The notes under the pieces were generated by a model, which was not told the origin of the DNA, made no database searches, and saw only the letters and a program-made list of their open reading frames with translations. Below are positions 9,138-20,917 of a stretch of 64,000 bases of DNA, in pieces. Position 1 is the stretch's first letter; every line of letters begins with the position of its first letter. The stretch comes from Macrotrachela quadricornifera. Taxonomy: Eukaryota; Rotifera; Eurotatoria; Philodinida; Philodinidae. A program made the position numbers and the translations under genes. The DNA lies in contig JAJEKB010021932.1 in the NCBI GenBank assembly GCA_022393335.1, forward strand, positions 1 through 64,000, written 5' to 3'.

Positions 9138-10890
9138 ATGTCTACTGGTCCATCAGTTAATAATAGTAATGTTGTGATAGTACGGTTACATGACAAAAAT
9201 TCCATTATCTCATTTATTTACTCGAAGTATTTATACAAAAAATTTATCATGATTTATATACAAGGGCAAATGTGTATGTATTATTATGAATTGTTTTGTT
9301 CATTTTTTTTAATAAATCTTTTCTTTTGTTATTTAGCCTACATGGTAGATCCTGTAGAAAACAGTAGGAATAATATCTTCATTATATATATATATATATT
9401 TTTTTTATTATATTCTGATTAGAAAAATTGAATTAATTACATTTGCTTGTCATGCAAGACAATTATTTATACGAATTTTAGCTATTGTTAGATGATCAGC
9501 AACAACAGGAAAAATGACTGTGTGAAGTAAATATATTTCTCTTTAATGAAAATAAATAAAAACAAAATATAATATTTTTCTTAAAGATATACAAAACGTT
9601 CTTGAACTTCTTGCTCATTTAATACGTGAAACATCTGATTTATTAGCACAACTAGTACGTGAATTTACCTAAATGAACAAGAGAAAAAACATCAATTTTT
9701 GCATCAACTACTGATAATGAATGTCAACATATTCTTACAGCAAGAATATCAATTTCAGATTTACCTAATCAATTCACTAATGTAATAATAAGTATATAAT
9801 AATAAATAAGATGTATTATTAATTGTTTTTTTTGTTCATATAGAAAATGGAATAGTAACCTTAGCAGTCAATAGAGAATTTGACGTTAAATAAGGAATTA
9901 TAAATGATAATGTATCATTTCCATGGCATGTTTATCAAACAAAATTAACTTCATGAGATTCAGAACAATCAGGTAAGAAATTGGGTATATTTATTTTATT
10001 AAAATGATAATAAAATATTTTTCTTTTATAAAGCAAGAACTTATATATCCCATACAAGTAAGTTAAAATATTAATCTGAAAATACTATTAATCATATATA
10101 TTTAGATGCATACATTAACAAACTTTATTCAGAGTTGGCTTAATGAAGCTAAAAAATCATTAGTTGATATTTATCAGTATTTACGTATGTTTTTTTTATT
10201 TATTTTTGTAAATAGATTGTTATTGTCAATCATTACGTTTATAAATTCTATTTGAACAAATATAATATTGAAGGAAAAAAAAGATAAATTTGAAATTGTA
10301 TTTTAAAATCTTCTTAAGACTCATTGATACGTAATCAAGATGCAAAACAAAAAGGTTTGATTATATCTGATTACAATCCATGTAAAAGTTTTAATATTGA
10401 ATATTGGAAATATTATATGATTAATATTAATAATAACCAATAAAAAAAAAACAAGATACTAATGGAAAAAGTATTGGTAAAAAAAACATCGATATTTTTT
10501 ATTTTGTTTTGGAGACATTTGTCAAAACTATAGACATTGGTATGACAATTGTATGTAATGATAATAGTAAATTTCAAATGCAACATTGGTCACTTTTACC
10601 TATTGATGATAGTGTAATAATTTTACAAATTTTCGAAGTAAATATTATCTTTGAGTGATATATATCAAATTATATTATCTTCTGAAATAAAATAATATTT
10701 TAGAGAAGAATATCGATAAGTTTTTATGAGTTCTTTCAATTGAACTTTGAAAATATGCTGTATAGTTAATATTATGATGTTTTTTCTTAGAAATCAACAT
10801 TTATAATGGAAGAAATTTAAAATCGAACAATTTATGTAAGTTGTCAACGTCGATTTGAAGTTTATTAATCAATAAATTTAGATATTATCA
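9138..10890 (+). pseudogene. MED14: Mediator subunit 14 (MED14) pseudogene, 5' part
   Basis: Separate exon-like blocks in order resemble the conserved N-terminal half of MED14, the scaffold subunit joining Mediator head, middle and tail in the nucleus. Examples are RKIELITFACHARQLF at about 9421, DLPNQF near 9760, an NGIVTLAV/FPWHVYQ block near 9845-9945, QSWLNEAKKSLVDIYQYL near 10125-10185, DYNPCKSFNIEYW near 10365, and a block ending WSLLPIDDSV near 10590. GT-AG introns lie between most blocks. The copy is decayed: TGA at 9493-9495 where the family has Trp, another TGA at 9523-9525, a TAA inside the 9845 block and a frameshift near 9670. The assignment is by recalled family motifs, not alignment; 9138-9420 is the weakest part. 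Confidence 0.68.
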
Positions 10891-11276
10891 TAAAACAAAA
10901 ATGTGTTTATTTATGAATTAAAAAGAGACAATTTTATCAACTACAATACCAAATAGTATGTATTTATTTCGAAATTAGATGATTGTGGGTACTTTTTGAA
11001 TAATTTTAAAACAAAAAAAAGAAAAATGATTCGATAAAAGAATTCAGTTTGTAAATAGAATGTTTATATAAACGAGTAGATAGCTTAACTTTTTCTGTAT
11101 CTATCAATAACGAGTCAAGATCGATAACTATTTTTATATACCAATTACAGAGATTTTTCTTTAGGATGTGTACAAAGTTTTTTGAAAATCTTAATACTTT
11201 AGAAATGTTTATCTGTTATATATAATATAAAAATGGTTTTTATTTCGATGTAAGCAATCAAATGAATGATACAATC
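10891..11276. other. AT-rich intronic or intergenic remnant
   Basis: No coding block is recognisable. It presumably derives from an intron of the MED14-like gene or from decayed exons. Confidence 0.4.
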
Positions 11277-12254
11277 AGTGGCGGAATCAGGATTTGGGTC
11301 TAGGGAGAGCTGAGCTCCCCTACCCAATCAAATGTGAAAGTCAGAGAAACGCGTGTACTTGCCAAACATTTCTTAAAACACGCATTGACATGCAAAATAT
11401 TTTTTAAATCATTACAGGCCATGCATTACTATGCAAGTTATATGAAATATTTTCACTTTTTGCGTGTAAATACAAAACATGAATACACGCGTGGAGTTGC
11501 ATTTTGTAAGTACATGGATAGAAATGGAAATTTTGAAATTTTTTAGTGAAACATGCAGGATTGCGCATGAAATCTACTTATCCAGATACTCGCATGCGAT
11601 TCTCTCGCATGTTCATACAAAACATATGTCTTGCATGAAAATGCTAAAACATTATCTGCGTGTACTTGCATAATAGCGAGATATTCTCGAAATCTTGTGT
11701 GTCAACGCAAAAGAAGTGTATTTATGACAGAGATGTCCATCGTGGTTGAGAATCTGCCGCTGCCGCGCCGCGACGATAAGCAAAGAAAGCTAATACTGAA
11801 TCGATTCTGCGCTGACATGCGAAATTTTACTACCTCATATTCTCTATGCTGCTTCTTGCAAGAATTTAGTTTTTCTATCGAAGCGTATTTATTCATTTTC
11901 CATAAAAGTTGTCACAATTTTCTAATAACTATATTATATTTACTTGAAAAACTCCACTTTTTATAATTCTTTATTATTGTTAGACTCAAATGTGAAAGAA
12001 ATAAAATCAGACTTTTTTGATTGATTAATTACAATCGTTAAGCTTATTTTTTTAAATTTAAAATCAATTGATTTCAAATTTAAAAATTAAAAAAAAAATA
12101 AAAATATCTGATTTCAGATGTTTCATCCTTGAATTGATATGTTGAACAGCAGAGATTAAAAATTTGATGATACATTTTTTCTTCTGATATTTTTAGTTAA
12201 ATTAATTTTATTTTGATTAAACTGATTTTTTTTATTTAATTTTGATTCTAATTC

Positions 12255-12900
12255 CCTCGACTGTAGAGAGAGTGGTATGAAAAAAATATAGTTTGTACGT
12301 GTGTGTGTTTGTGGGTTTGTGGGTTTGTGGGTTTGTGTCAAGGTCAAAAGAACATTGAGGGCAAAAGAACATTGAGGGCAAATGAACATTGAGGTCAAAA
12401 GAACATTCACATTGAATAATCCCAGCACCACGTTGAGTCTTTCCCTATATACTCTGAAAAAACTCAAAAGTCCTCAGGTCCCATAATCCACCGGTATGGA
12501 TAGACACCATTCCTCATTGCGTTGGTATCTCAATTGATCAACAATGGATGTTAGGAATTGGTGAGGTTTGGTATTTTTCATTGAAAAAAGCTGTTTTTTC
12601 ACGAAATGATGGTATCATCATGATGTGTGATGAAGACCATTGCTCTTTGTGGTGGTATTTGGATTAATCAATAGATGTTAGGAATTGGTGAGGTTTGATA
12701 TTTTTCATCAAAAAAGCTGTTTTTTCACGAAATGATAATTGTATCATGATGTGTGATGAAGACCATTGCTCTGTGTGGCGGTGTCTGAATTGATGAATGG
12801 AGGTATATTTCCTCGACTGAAGGGAGGGTCATATGAAAAAAAGTAGTTTGCTTGTTTGCTTGCTTGTGGGCGGGGTCAAATGTCAAAGGTCAAAAAAGCA
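12255..12900. repeat. minisatellite and tandem-repeat block
   Basis: It contains about three TTTGTGGG units at 12305-12335, four units of about 17-19 bp built on AAAGAACATTGAGG at 12347-12410, then three copies of a unit of about 125 bp starting near 12505, 12638 and 12760 (each begins with ACCATT and contains GGAATTGGTGAGGTTTG). Both ends carry a module beginning CCTCGACTG and containing TATGAAAAAAA. The same module occurs, also inverted, at 63240-64000. Confidence 0.7.
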
Positions 12901-13179
12901 TATTTTCAAGAAAATAATGATTTGTTTGATAAATTCGATAAGAGATCATATAACGTAAAATAACTTTTTAGTTATGGGGGCATGCTTTCTTCTATAGTTA
13001 CTGTGTATCTTTCTGTGCCCAAGCCAATCTGAAAGGATTGTTAGCTAGATTTATATCAAAAGGTTGTAATATTTTAGTTGAATACTATATGAAGATGAGG
13101 GAGGATAAAAAATTTGCATCTAGAGTCAAATTTCTGGTTCATAAGAAGTTATGAAGCAATTGATAATTAGCTTTACTTT

Positions 13180-14450
13180 TCTTCCTGAGAAGTTTGATCC
13201 AAGATAGTCGAAGATCAGTAAATGAAAACTGACTTAGTTTGGGAAATAATTAATAGTCAATAATATAAACTGTCTCCAGAAAAACTCTACCACAGAAATT
13301 GACTATGACGAACCGAAATCTGTAGTTAGTTTTTCAATATGGGAAGGTGTTAAATAATGGTTAATTAGTAAATCATCGTTTCTTATAAAACTTGGCTGGT
13401 TGGTATCAAGCATGGAAAATACGAACGCGAATTTAGTAAAAATATTTGCGATCTATTTCGTAGGTTTCTTTGAAGACCTGCTTGTTGTTTTAAGCTTGAT
13501 TCATGAATATTCAAGGGTCATGAATCTATGTTTGATATTGATTCTAATATAAACAGTTTCTTTTGTTGAATACTATATGTTTGATCTTTGAGTAAGATCT
13601 ATACAAAAATATGTAAAGAACGAAGCCACTTTTCGAAGTCCTGTTGTTGAGTCTCCATAGGTATCAACCGTAAAATTATGTTCCAAAATAGTCGAATCTC
13701 TTCCCTAGTCTACAATGTATTGCATTCGATTTATAGCAAATCTTAAATAGTTCTCCCTTCTTATTTTCTTAACGAGCGTATTAACAAATAACCCGTAGCG
13801 TTTTTAGAAGAGTTTAAACGAGATGCATGCATTAACTTCAAAGCTGAAGTAATATCTGTCGATATAGTGCCGTTAAATATGGACGCGGCTAGTCGTGAGT
13901 GGCCGACCGGAGGGAGGCCGACGAACGACTAGTCGTTGATTTAAAAGCTTTATTCTGAAGAATGAAATCTTTATTCCATAACCGTACACAAATCCAACCA
14001 AAAAAAGAATGTAAGCACACCACCGAAAACATACACGAAAACAGAACAATATATATCTACCGCTTACAACGCCTTCTCTCATGTATACATCATGTTCCAA
14101 CACATCCTCTCCCACTCGAAATCAGAGGCGACGAACAAAACATGTGAGAGGAGGGAAAGACATGTGAGAGGAGGAAAAGATATGTGAGAGGAGTGTGAAT
14201 GAAACCAAACAAACATGAGAGAAAAGGATGTATCATGGCCAATGGCCATGACATTTATGGTAATACAATGAGTTAGAGCTGTGGCACCCTGAGAAAATGG
14301 GGAATGATTCGATTCTTGAGACAAAATAATTCTTTATTAGACATTTGACATAGAAATGACCTATATTAAAGGACTTCTGAATCCAAATATGATGCTATTT
14401 ACTTGTTGTTATTCTAAAATCCTCTTCGCTCAATTCCCAACATCATGCAT
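13180..14450. repeat. dispersed repeat family copy 1 with conserved hairpin
   Basis: From about 13180 to 13945, and again near 14320-14450, the sequence is recognisably similar to 37935-38650 and 39020-39150. The most conserved part is the hairpin at 13886-13935. No coding sequence is visible. The two plus-strand stretches that are free of stop codons near 14000 look fortuitous. Confidence 0.65.
13886..13935. repeat. conserved hairpin motif, copy 1
   Basis: Arms CGGCTAGTCGT and ACGACTAGTCG enclose a G-rich loop GGCCGACCGGAGGGAGGCCG. Near-identical copies lie at 38587-38636 and 38919-38968. The GC content is far above the surroundings. Confidence 0.8.
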
Positions 14451-15523
14451 TTTTTCTGATATTGGGAGATTGTAATGAACCAATGCTGCCAGAAATCCCA
14501 ATGAAAAGTTTGGACGAAATGTTTTATTCCTATTTTCTTGATTGAGAGTGGAAGTCACATGAAAAACATAACTCTGTTTGTGTGCTTGCTCAGGATACAA
14601 GGTCAAGCTAAAGTAATTTAGCTGGAGTCAACGGGAACCTTACATTTTGTCTTAGTCTTTCGTTATGAACTCCGATTGAACTATAGTCCAGGTGACTCAT
14701 GTCAGTACTCTATCGATGCACCATAAAAGCCAAAAAAATGTTATCTATAATAAGAAAATCGTGGGTAGTTGATATTTTTCGAATTTAAGATTGATAGTTC
14801 TAGTTTTAGAAATTACAAAATGTGGGAGATTTGGTCAAACTAAGCTGGCTGTAGTGTCACAGTTGTCTACTATTTATCTATCAATGATTCTCGAAATAGA
14901 TAGAATAGATTCAGTCGAGGGTTAAGCGAGTCACCACTGATGAGCGTTACTTGTCATAAAAAATCTATTTTTCCCCCTTAGTTCGATTTTATGCACATGT
15001 ATAAATAGCACTTATCGAATGATCATTATAAACTCATTTTTGATTGTATTTTCTAATGTAAGTAAATGGTCGAATGGTGCAACAGCTCGTCTTATAAAAT
15101 AAAGTAAGTATGTTCGAATCTTATCTCTGGAAAAAATACTTTGGCGTGTTCATGCATGTTCGCAATATGTATTCCATTTTTGGATCATTATAATATTGTC
15201 ATGCACGTCCACGCAAGGGAAAATACAGTGCGTGTAGATGCACAAACTTTCATGCACGCAACCGCGAATATAGTAAACTGTGTGACGCGTCTACACGCAT
15301 GACATATCATAATGATGCATGCGTGTACATATAACGATAATACTGCATTTACATGCGTTTTTCAGACTTCTACGTTTGACTGGGTAGTGCGTAATGTCTC
15401 TATCACTAGTCACCTACTTTAACTAGAGCTCAAATTTCCTAGGGAGAGATGAGCTCCCCGTAGCTCCCCCGGTGGCTCGGCCACTAGTTACAATGAATAT
15501 ATGATTTGAATGAAATGGAGACA

Positions 15524-16825
15524 CCCAGTCAAACGTGAGAGTCAGAGAAATGCGTGTACCTGCAAAAAATTTCTTAAAACCTGCATCGACATGCAAAATA
15601 TTTTTTAAATCACCATAGACCATGCATTATCATGCAAGTTATATGAAATATTTTTATTTTTTGCATGTAAATACAAAACATAAATACATGCGTGGAGTTG
15701 CGTTTTGTAAGTACATGCACGGAAGCACAAATTTTGGAATATTTTAATAAAATATGCGAGATTGTGCATGAAATCTACTCATGCAGATACTCGCATGCGT
15801 TTCTCTCGCACGTTCATATAAAACATATGTCTTGCATGAAAATGCTAAAACGTTATCTGCATGTATTTGCAAAATAGTGAGATATTCTTTAAATCCTGTA
15901 TGTTAACGCAAAAGAAGTGTATTTATGAAAGCTAATACTGAATCGATTCTGCGTTGACATGCGAAGTTTTCTTACTTTATACTCTACACGCCCCTTCTTG
16001 CAAGAATTTGTTTTTTTTATCGAAGCGTATCTATCTATTTTCCATAAAAGTTGGCACGATTTTCTTATTGCTATATTATGTTTACTTAAAAAACTTTTTT
16101 AATCTTTAAAATTCTTTATTACTGTTGGAGTGAAGTGTGAAAGAAATAAAATCAGACTTTTTTGATTGATTAATTATAATGGTTAAACTCATTTTTCTAA
16201 ATTTGAAATCAATTGATTTCAAATTTAAAAAATCAAAAAAAATTAAAAATATCTGATTTAAGGTGTTTTATTTGTGAATTGATGTTTTGAACAGCAGAGA
16301 CTAAAAGTTTGATGAGACACTTTATTTTTCTGATATTTTTGATTAAATTAATTTTTTTCTAATTAAACTGACTTTTTTGATTTACTATTAATTCTAATTA
16401 TAAAAAGTCTATTTTCCCCCCTTAATTAGATTTTATGCACATGTATATATAGTAGTTATCGGATAATCATTATAAACTCAATTTTGATTATATCTTCTAA
16501 TGTAAGTAAATGGTCGAATGGTACAACAGCTCGTCTTATAAAATAAAGTAAGTATGTTCGAAGCTTATCTCTGGAAAAAAACTTATGCGCGTTCATACAT
16601 GTTCATAACATGTACTTCATTTTTGGATCATTATAATATTGTCATGCGTGACCTCGCAAGGGAAAACAGAAAGCGTGTAGATGCACAAATTTTCATGCAT
16701 GCACTCGCGAATATAGTAAACTGTGATGCGCCCACACGCATGCTATATAATAATGATGCATGCGTGTATACGTAACGATAATATTGCATTTACATGCGTT
16801 TTTCAGACTTTTACATTTGACTGGG
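15524..16825. mobile_element. TIR element B (uninterrupted copy)
   Basis: This 1.3-kb sequence starts CCCAGTCAAACGTGAG and ends, read inversely, CCCAGTCAAATGTAAAAG. CA flanks it on both sides. It is homologous to the two outer parts of element A. It contains many TGCATG/GCGTGTA motifs and has no plausible transposase, so it is a non-autonomous DNA element. Confidence 0.72.
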
Positions 16826-17309
16826 CAATCAACCGTATCGATTATATCAAAAAATATGAAACAACATTCTAAACGGTCAAGGTTTATGTTAAAGAGTTAA
16901 AAGAAGAACTTCATATTGATGATTAACTACAAAATTCGTAAGTAGATATGTACCGAGCTGAGACTATACTCAAAAATTGAATATACAACCAAGTCTAGAC
17001 CAAATTTATTATAATTAAAAAAGAACTGATTCCTACCCTCTCCGATTCTTAAATAAAACAATTATCGATCTTGATCTTGTGTTAATCAACAGAGGATAAG
17101 TTAAACTTTCTACTTGTTATAGAAACCGATTATTTTTAAATTGAATTAAATTATAATACAAATAACTAGAGTTATATATTGATTCTAGATAATACTAAAA
17201 ACTCGAACTATTTCTCTCTTTTTCATTTTATAATTATTCAAAAACTAAAAAATTGAATTCACAACTATGTAATTTTAAAAAAGAATATTAATTATATTTT
17301 ATTTTTTAG
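16826..17309. other. AT-rich DNA before MED14 3' part, no gene
   Basis: No ORF or TIR end was recognised. It is likely intron sequence of the MED14-like locus plus flanking debris. Confidence 0.4.
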
Positions 17310-17980
17310 TTGAAAATGATTTATCAATACCAGCATTAAAATGTGGACTATTACTTGAAAATATATCAGAAAAAATTTTATTTATATCAATTAGTCCATT
17401 TTCTGATTTATATAAAGTCGTTTCGTATACGAGTAAATTCGAAATACAAATTTTTTTTTAAAATTAATTTCATTTGTTTTATTCTTAGAAACTTGTCATT
17501 CACAATAAAGGGAAAATGCACTTAATCGTGATCAAACAAATTTAATTGATACTATTAATTTATATAAGTAATAAAAAATACCATCTTTGTTTTTTTCTTT
17601 TTATCAAAAAATTACATTTTAGAGTTTGGTTAATTCAAGAACGTATTCCAACATTATTATCTCATCTTAATTATCACATTTATACACATATATCATCATT
17701 AAATCCTACATATGAATTACTTATTCCTTTTATTAATAATAGTATTTATATTGAATTAACTGAACATAACGAATTTTGCATTGTAAGCTAACATAATAAT
17801 TAGATTTTTTCAAAACTTTATTTTATTTTTAGCTTATTTATATATCAGATATAAATCAATTATTAATCGAATATTATTTATTAATTATGAAACAATGTTT
17901 ATCTAAACATGAAACAGTTATTACTCAATAAACAACAAATTCAAATGATGAAGATGGCAAATGGATATCACAACTACCCA
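17310..17980 (+). pseudogene. MED14: Mediator subunit 14 (MED14) pseudogene, 3' part of the remnant
   Basis: Exon-like blocks continue the MED14 similarity where the upstream part stops. A block with SIPALKCGLLLENISEK at about 17325 matches the family's ALPALVVPILEP region. A block with VWLIQERIPTLLSHL at about 17620 is followed by PTYELLIPFINNSIYIELTE and, after an intron starting GTAAGC at about 17782, by ISDINQLLIEYYLLIMKQ. GT-AG boundaries are visible. An in-frame TAA occurs at 17929-17931 and similarity ends near 17980. The family protein is about twice as long, so the 3' half of the gene is missing. Together with 9138-10890 it is a host gene remnant split by about 6 kb of repeats. Confidence 0.65.
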
Positions 17981-18560
17981 GGCAGACAAGCTACGGTAAA
18001 ATTACGCGTAAAAACGCTTGAAAATGTGCGCTTTTTCAGAATTTATTTTCGTTAGAATTTCAACGCGTTTTTACGTATTTTTTTCCCGTAAAAAACGACA
18101 AAAGTCACGTATTTCAGTAAAAAAAGCGTAAAAAACGTGTTAAAATTTGTTTTAACTAAAAGTTTTTATATATAAAAAAAATATTATTTTTTTATTGTGT
18201 AATGTAAAAATATGTTTCAATATAATAAAATATCTATAGAAGCTGATTATGAAATTAAACCGACACAACCAGTAAAAAAATTGAAGATAAGCATTAATTA
18301 AGAAATTTTTCTTTGTTTTAATTAAATATTTAAATATCGATTATATTTCTTAAATCATTATTAAAATTTGTTAAGTATTATAATGCAATACTTTCATTTA
18401 TATTTTTAAGAGAAAATACAGGAAAATAATTTATTAATTAATTGAAGTTTAATTTTTCTTTTATATTTAATTACAACGTAAAAATAATAGTTTTTGAAAG
18501 TATTTAATTTCATTGTACTGTCCAAAGAAGTAATGAAGATTTAATTGATTTATAGTTTAA
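17981..18560. other. AT-rich region with inverted CGTAAAAACG motifs
   Basis: Positions 18000-18150 contain several direct and inverted copies of ACGCGTAAAAACGC-type motifs, for example near 18003 and, inverted, near 18063. This may be a worn MITE end. The rest is featureless AT-rich DNA. Confidence 0.4.
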
Positions 18561-18991
18561 CATGTGAATCACCAATGTCATTTTGAAAAACATCACGTAG
18601 GTGTGTGTGATGTGAACAGAATAATCGCTCCATTGATGATTTTTGTATTCACGTACATTTTTTCTGTATTACTTTAGATTATTACCAATCATTCTTTCTT
18701 TCGTTCTTTCGTTATCATTATGCGCATACGAAATTAATGAACTTTTATTTGACACATGGTTTAGTGTGGATACAAAATTTTATTTTAAAAACATCACATG
18801 AATGTGTGTCATATGAATAGAATCATCGTTCGATTGATGACTCATATTCAACATGATTACTCTCCTTGACCTACCTGTACATTTTTTCTGTATTGCTCTA
18901 GATTTCCAATCATTTTTTCTTTCTCTCTTTCATTATCTTAATACGCATGCAAAATTAATGAGATTTGGATTGACGTATGGTCTGATGTGGA
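18561..18991. repeat. two tandem copies of a unit of about 215 bp
   Basis: Copy 1 (about 18583-18780) and copy 2 (about 18785-18991) share AAAACATCAC, GTGTGT, ACATTTTTTCTGTATT and TTCTTTC blocks. A third, more diverged copy resumes at about 20503-20690 on the far side of the hAT insertion, showing that the insertion split the array. Confidence 0.7.
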
Positions 18992-18999
18992 TATGAAAT

Positions 19000-20494
19000 C
19001 AGGGGCGGCGGAACGATTCTACTTTAGGGGAGGCTCAAAACTTCACAGACCATAACGGAGGGGGGAAGAGAAAGGCGAAAGATGATATAAAGGAGGAGAG
19101 GAAGTTTCTAGTTTTCTAACTATAACTTTTATTAAAGAGATACCGAATGTTCCAACATATTTCGAATATAGTCGATTTTGTATATATCTCGGCACAGACA
19201 GATCATATAATCTCAAAATTTTTTTCCAGTGATCCAATCCTGAATTTGAGAGTGTTACGGAATTCATTTTTTTTGATTTACGAAATTCTTTTAAACCTTG
19301 AAATTTATCTAAATAATAGAATACGACAAAATTTAACTATACCAAAAAATTCATGATTTAGAAGAGTAAGACTTGATCTTCAGTTAGTGCTCATCCGAAA
19401 CTTTGTCTGCCATCACTCTCAGTCAGACAATCGTCTTTGTGTTACTTATTTTCAGTTGATAATAAAATGAAGACTGAGATTCAAAGAACAATTCCAAAAA
19501 ATTAATCCTAGCAACTATTGCTGAATTTTCTAGAAGAATTGCATCACAAAGCCCTGTTGACCTGTTCTGATGAGCTTTTACAAAACTGAAAGAAAAGATA
19601 CATAAAATGTTGCTACTTTCCGCTGGATTAAAAAGAACAAAAAGAATTTTGATATATCTATTTTTCATTTATTTTCACTCCAAAAAATCATAAAACTTGA
19701 AGTTTGAAAAAAAACAAAGTGTTCTCTTGACTTGTTCTAATTGATTTTTATGAGGGCTGTAAAATGTATGAGACTCTATAATGTTTTACTCTCTTGAGTT
19801 GAATTCGCTTCTCTATTTAAACAACTAATTGCCCAACTGTTCACTATTCATCCTTTAAGACGATTTTCGAACACGAAACCGATCACTTTGATGGTATCAC
19901 CATATTTCGTAGTGCATTTTTGCACAAAAAGATTTGCTTTTGATAATCAGCCTGCCATTTGTGACGCTGTTAGTCAACTGTTATATGGATAAATAATAGT
20001 ATCTCTGACATTTTTGTATTTTGCTCTTTCAAAATTACTTACAATAGCCAAAGGACACCCTTTTTTTGAATATTATAAAAAATTTAACGGCACATCTTTC
20101 AAAGCAATCTAATTTTTATCATTTATCTGCACGAAACTAAATGAAAAATAGATTTTATTTCTAAGATGTTTCTTATTATTAATATAATGAAAAATAGAAA
20201 CCTTTTATACATCTTTTTTCAATTTTCTAAAAATGCATCAGTAGAAGTCAATAGAATTTTTTGATATAGTTCTTGTCGAGAACGCCGGCAACGTATTTTA
20301 AAAAAGTCATGGTTTTAGCATTTGTGCATGCAAAGATGCATACAAACTAAAATTTGTTGATAATATTTAGAGCATTCAATTTAATTTAGAATAGGATCCT
20401 AATTTTTTTCAAATATTGGGCCTCCCCAAGCGTCCCCTTTCATTTTTTATGGGAGGCTTGAGCCTCCCCAAACCTAATGGCTCCTCCGCTCCTG
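19000..20494. mobile_element. non-autonomous or decayed hAT element (1495 bp)
   Basis: The ends CAGGGGCGGCGGA and, read inversely, CAGGAGCGGAGGA form terminal inverted repeats of about 38 bp; both continue to GGGGAGGCTCAA. An 8-bp target duplication flanks it (TATGAAAT at 18992-18999, TACGAAAT at 20495-20502, one mismatch). TIR type and 8-bp duplication are hallmarks of the hAT superfamily. The interior has no recognisable transposase. Confidence 0.85.
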
Positions 20495-20502
20495 TACGAA
20501 AT

Positions 20503-20690
20503 TATGTTTTGAAAAACATCATAGGAATGCTTTTATTAAGAATTGAATAATCGCTCTATTGATGACTATCGTATTGAAAATGATATCTTATCTTAATCTA
20601 TCTGTATATTCTTTTTGTAATATTCTTAATTACCTTTGATTCATTCTTTGTCTTTTTGATTATTGATGGAGAATTACCCTCGGTGGATAT
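20503..20690. repeat. third copy of the ~215-bp tandem unit
   Basis: It contains the same AAAACATCATAGG, GAATAATCGCTC, TTGATGACT and TTTTTGTAAT blocks as 18583-18991, more diverged and without the hAT element. Confidence 0.6.
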
Positions 20691-20716
20691 ATCATTTGCG
20701 CTCACTTCGCATTAGG

Positions 20717-20724
20717 TATAAAAG
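20717..20724 (+). promoter_or_regulatory. TATA box upstream of the small ORF
   Basis: TATAAAAG lies 83 bp before the ATG of the 36-codon ORF. Transcription would be expected to start about 30 bp downstream, past an out-of-frame ATG at 20737. Confidence 0.5.
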
Positions 20725-20806
20725 ACGAAGGCAAAAATGCAAGAGCATACCATTTGCAATTTCAACATTTTATTTGCTATTGGTTTCTTGACGTACAACG
20801 ACGGAG

Positions 20807-20917
20807 ATGAAAATTATCGGCTTAATGGTTGGTTTGATCACCATCTTGGCATTGTTATTAACGATCGGCATGGCACAAGGGGATGCAGTTCATGGTAGCA
20901 AAAGAAATGGCTTTTGA
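20807..20917 (+). CDS. putative small secreted peptide (36 aa)
   Basis: The ORF encodes a 36-residue protein that is almost entirely a signal peptide: Met-Lys, then a long Leu/Ile/Gly/Met core to about residue 23, then Ala-Gln-Gly-Asp and a short tail ending Lys-Arg-Asn-Gly-Phe. A TATA box precedes it. A GT at 20895 (CATG-GTAGCA) could be a splice donor to an exon starting after AG at 21123, which would add more residues; the frame there is uncertain. I do not recognise a family, so the function is unknown. The ORF is too short to exclude chance. Confidence 0.4.
   Translation: MKIIGLMVGLITILALLLTIGMAQGDAVHGSKRNGF

Larger units (their letters stand above)
11323..15384. mobile_element. TIR element A, interrupted by a 2.7-kb repeat block
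   Basis: The left end CCCAATCAAATGTGAAAG and the right end (inverse: CCCAGTCAAACGTAGAAG) form imperfect terminal inverted repeats. TA flanks both sides (11321-11322 and 15385-15386), as expected for a Tc1/mariner-type target duplication. The outer about 930 bp on the left and 440 bp on the right are homologous to element B (15524-16825). Subterminal sequence is unusually rich in the motif GCATG/CGCGTGTA. No transposase was recognised. The middle (about 12255-14940) is absent from element B and so is a later insertion. Confidence 0.7.
11277..15487. mobile_element. possible short hAT-like MITE split by the TIR element 11323-15384
   Basis: The left edge CAGTGGCGGAATCAG and the right edge, which read inversely begins AGTGGCCGAGCCA, are similar. 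Both are followed inward by a GGGAG/GAGCTCCCC-type stretch. The flanks share TACAAT. Without the inner element the MITE would be only about 150 bp. The ends are imperfect, so this is tentative. Confidence 0.35.

Noticed and set aside
12303..12338. TTTGTGGG units resembling the TGTGGG telomere repeat known from bdelloids
   Set aside because: Only about three 8-bp units inside a larger tandem block; not a telomeric array.
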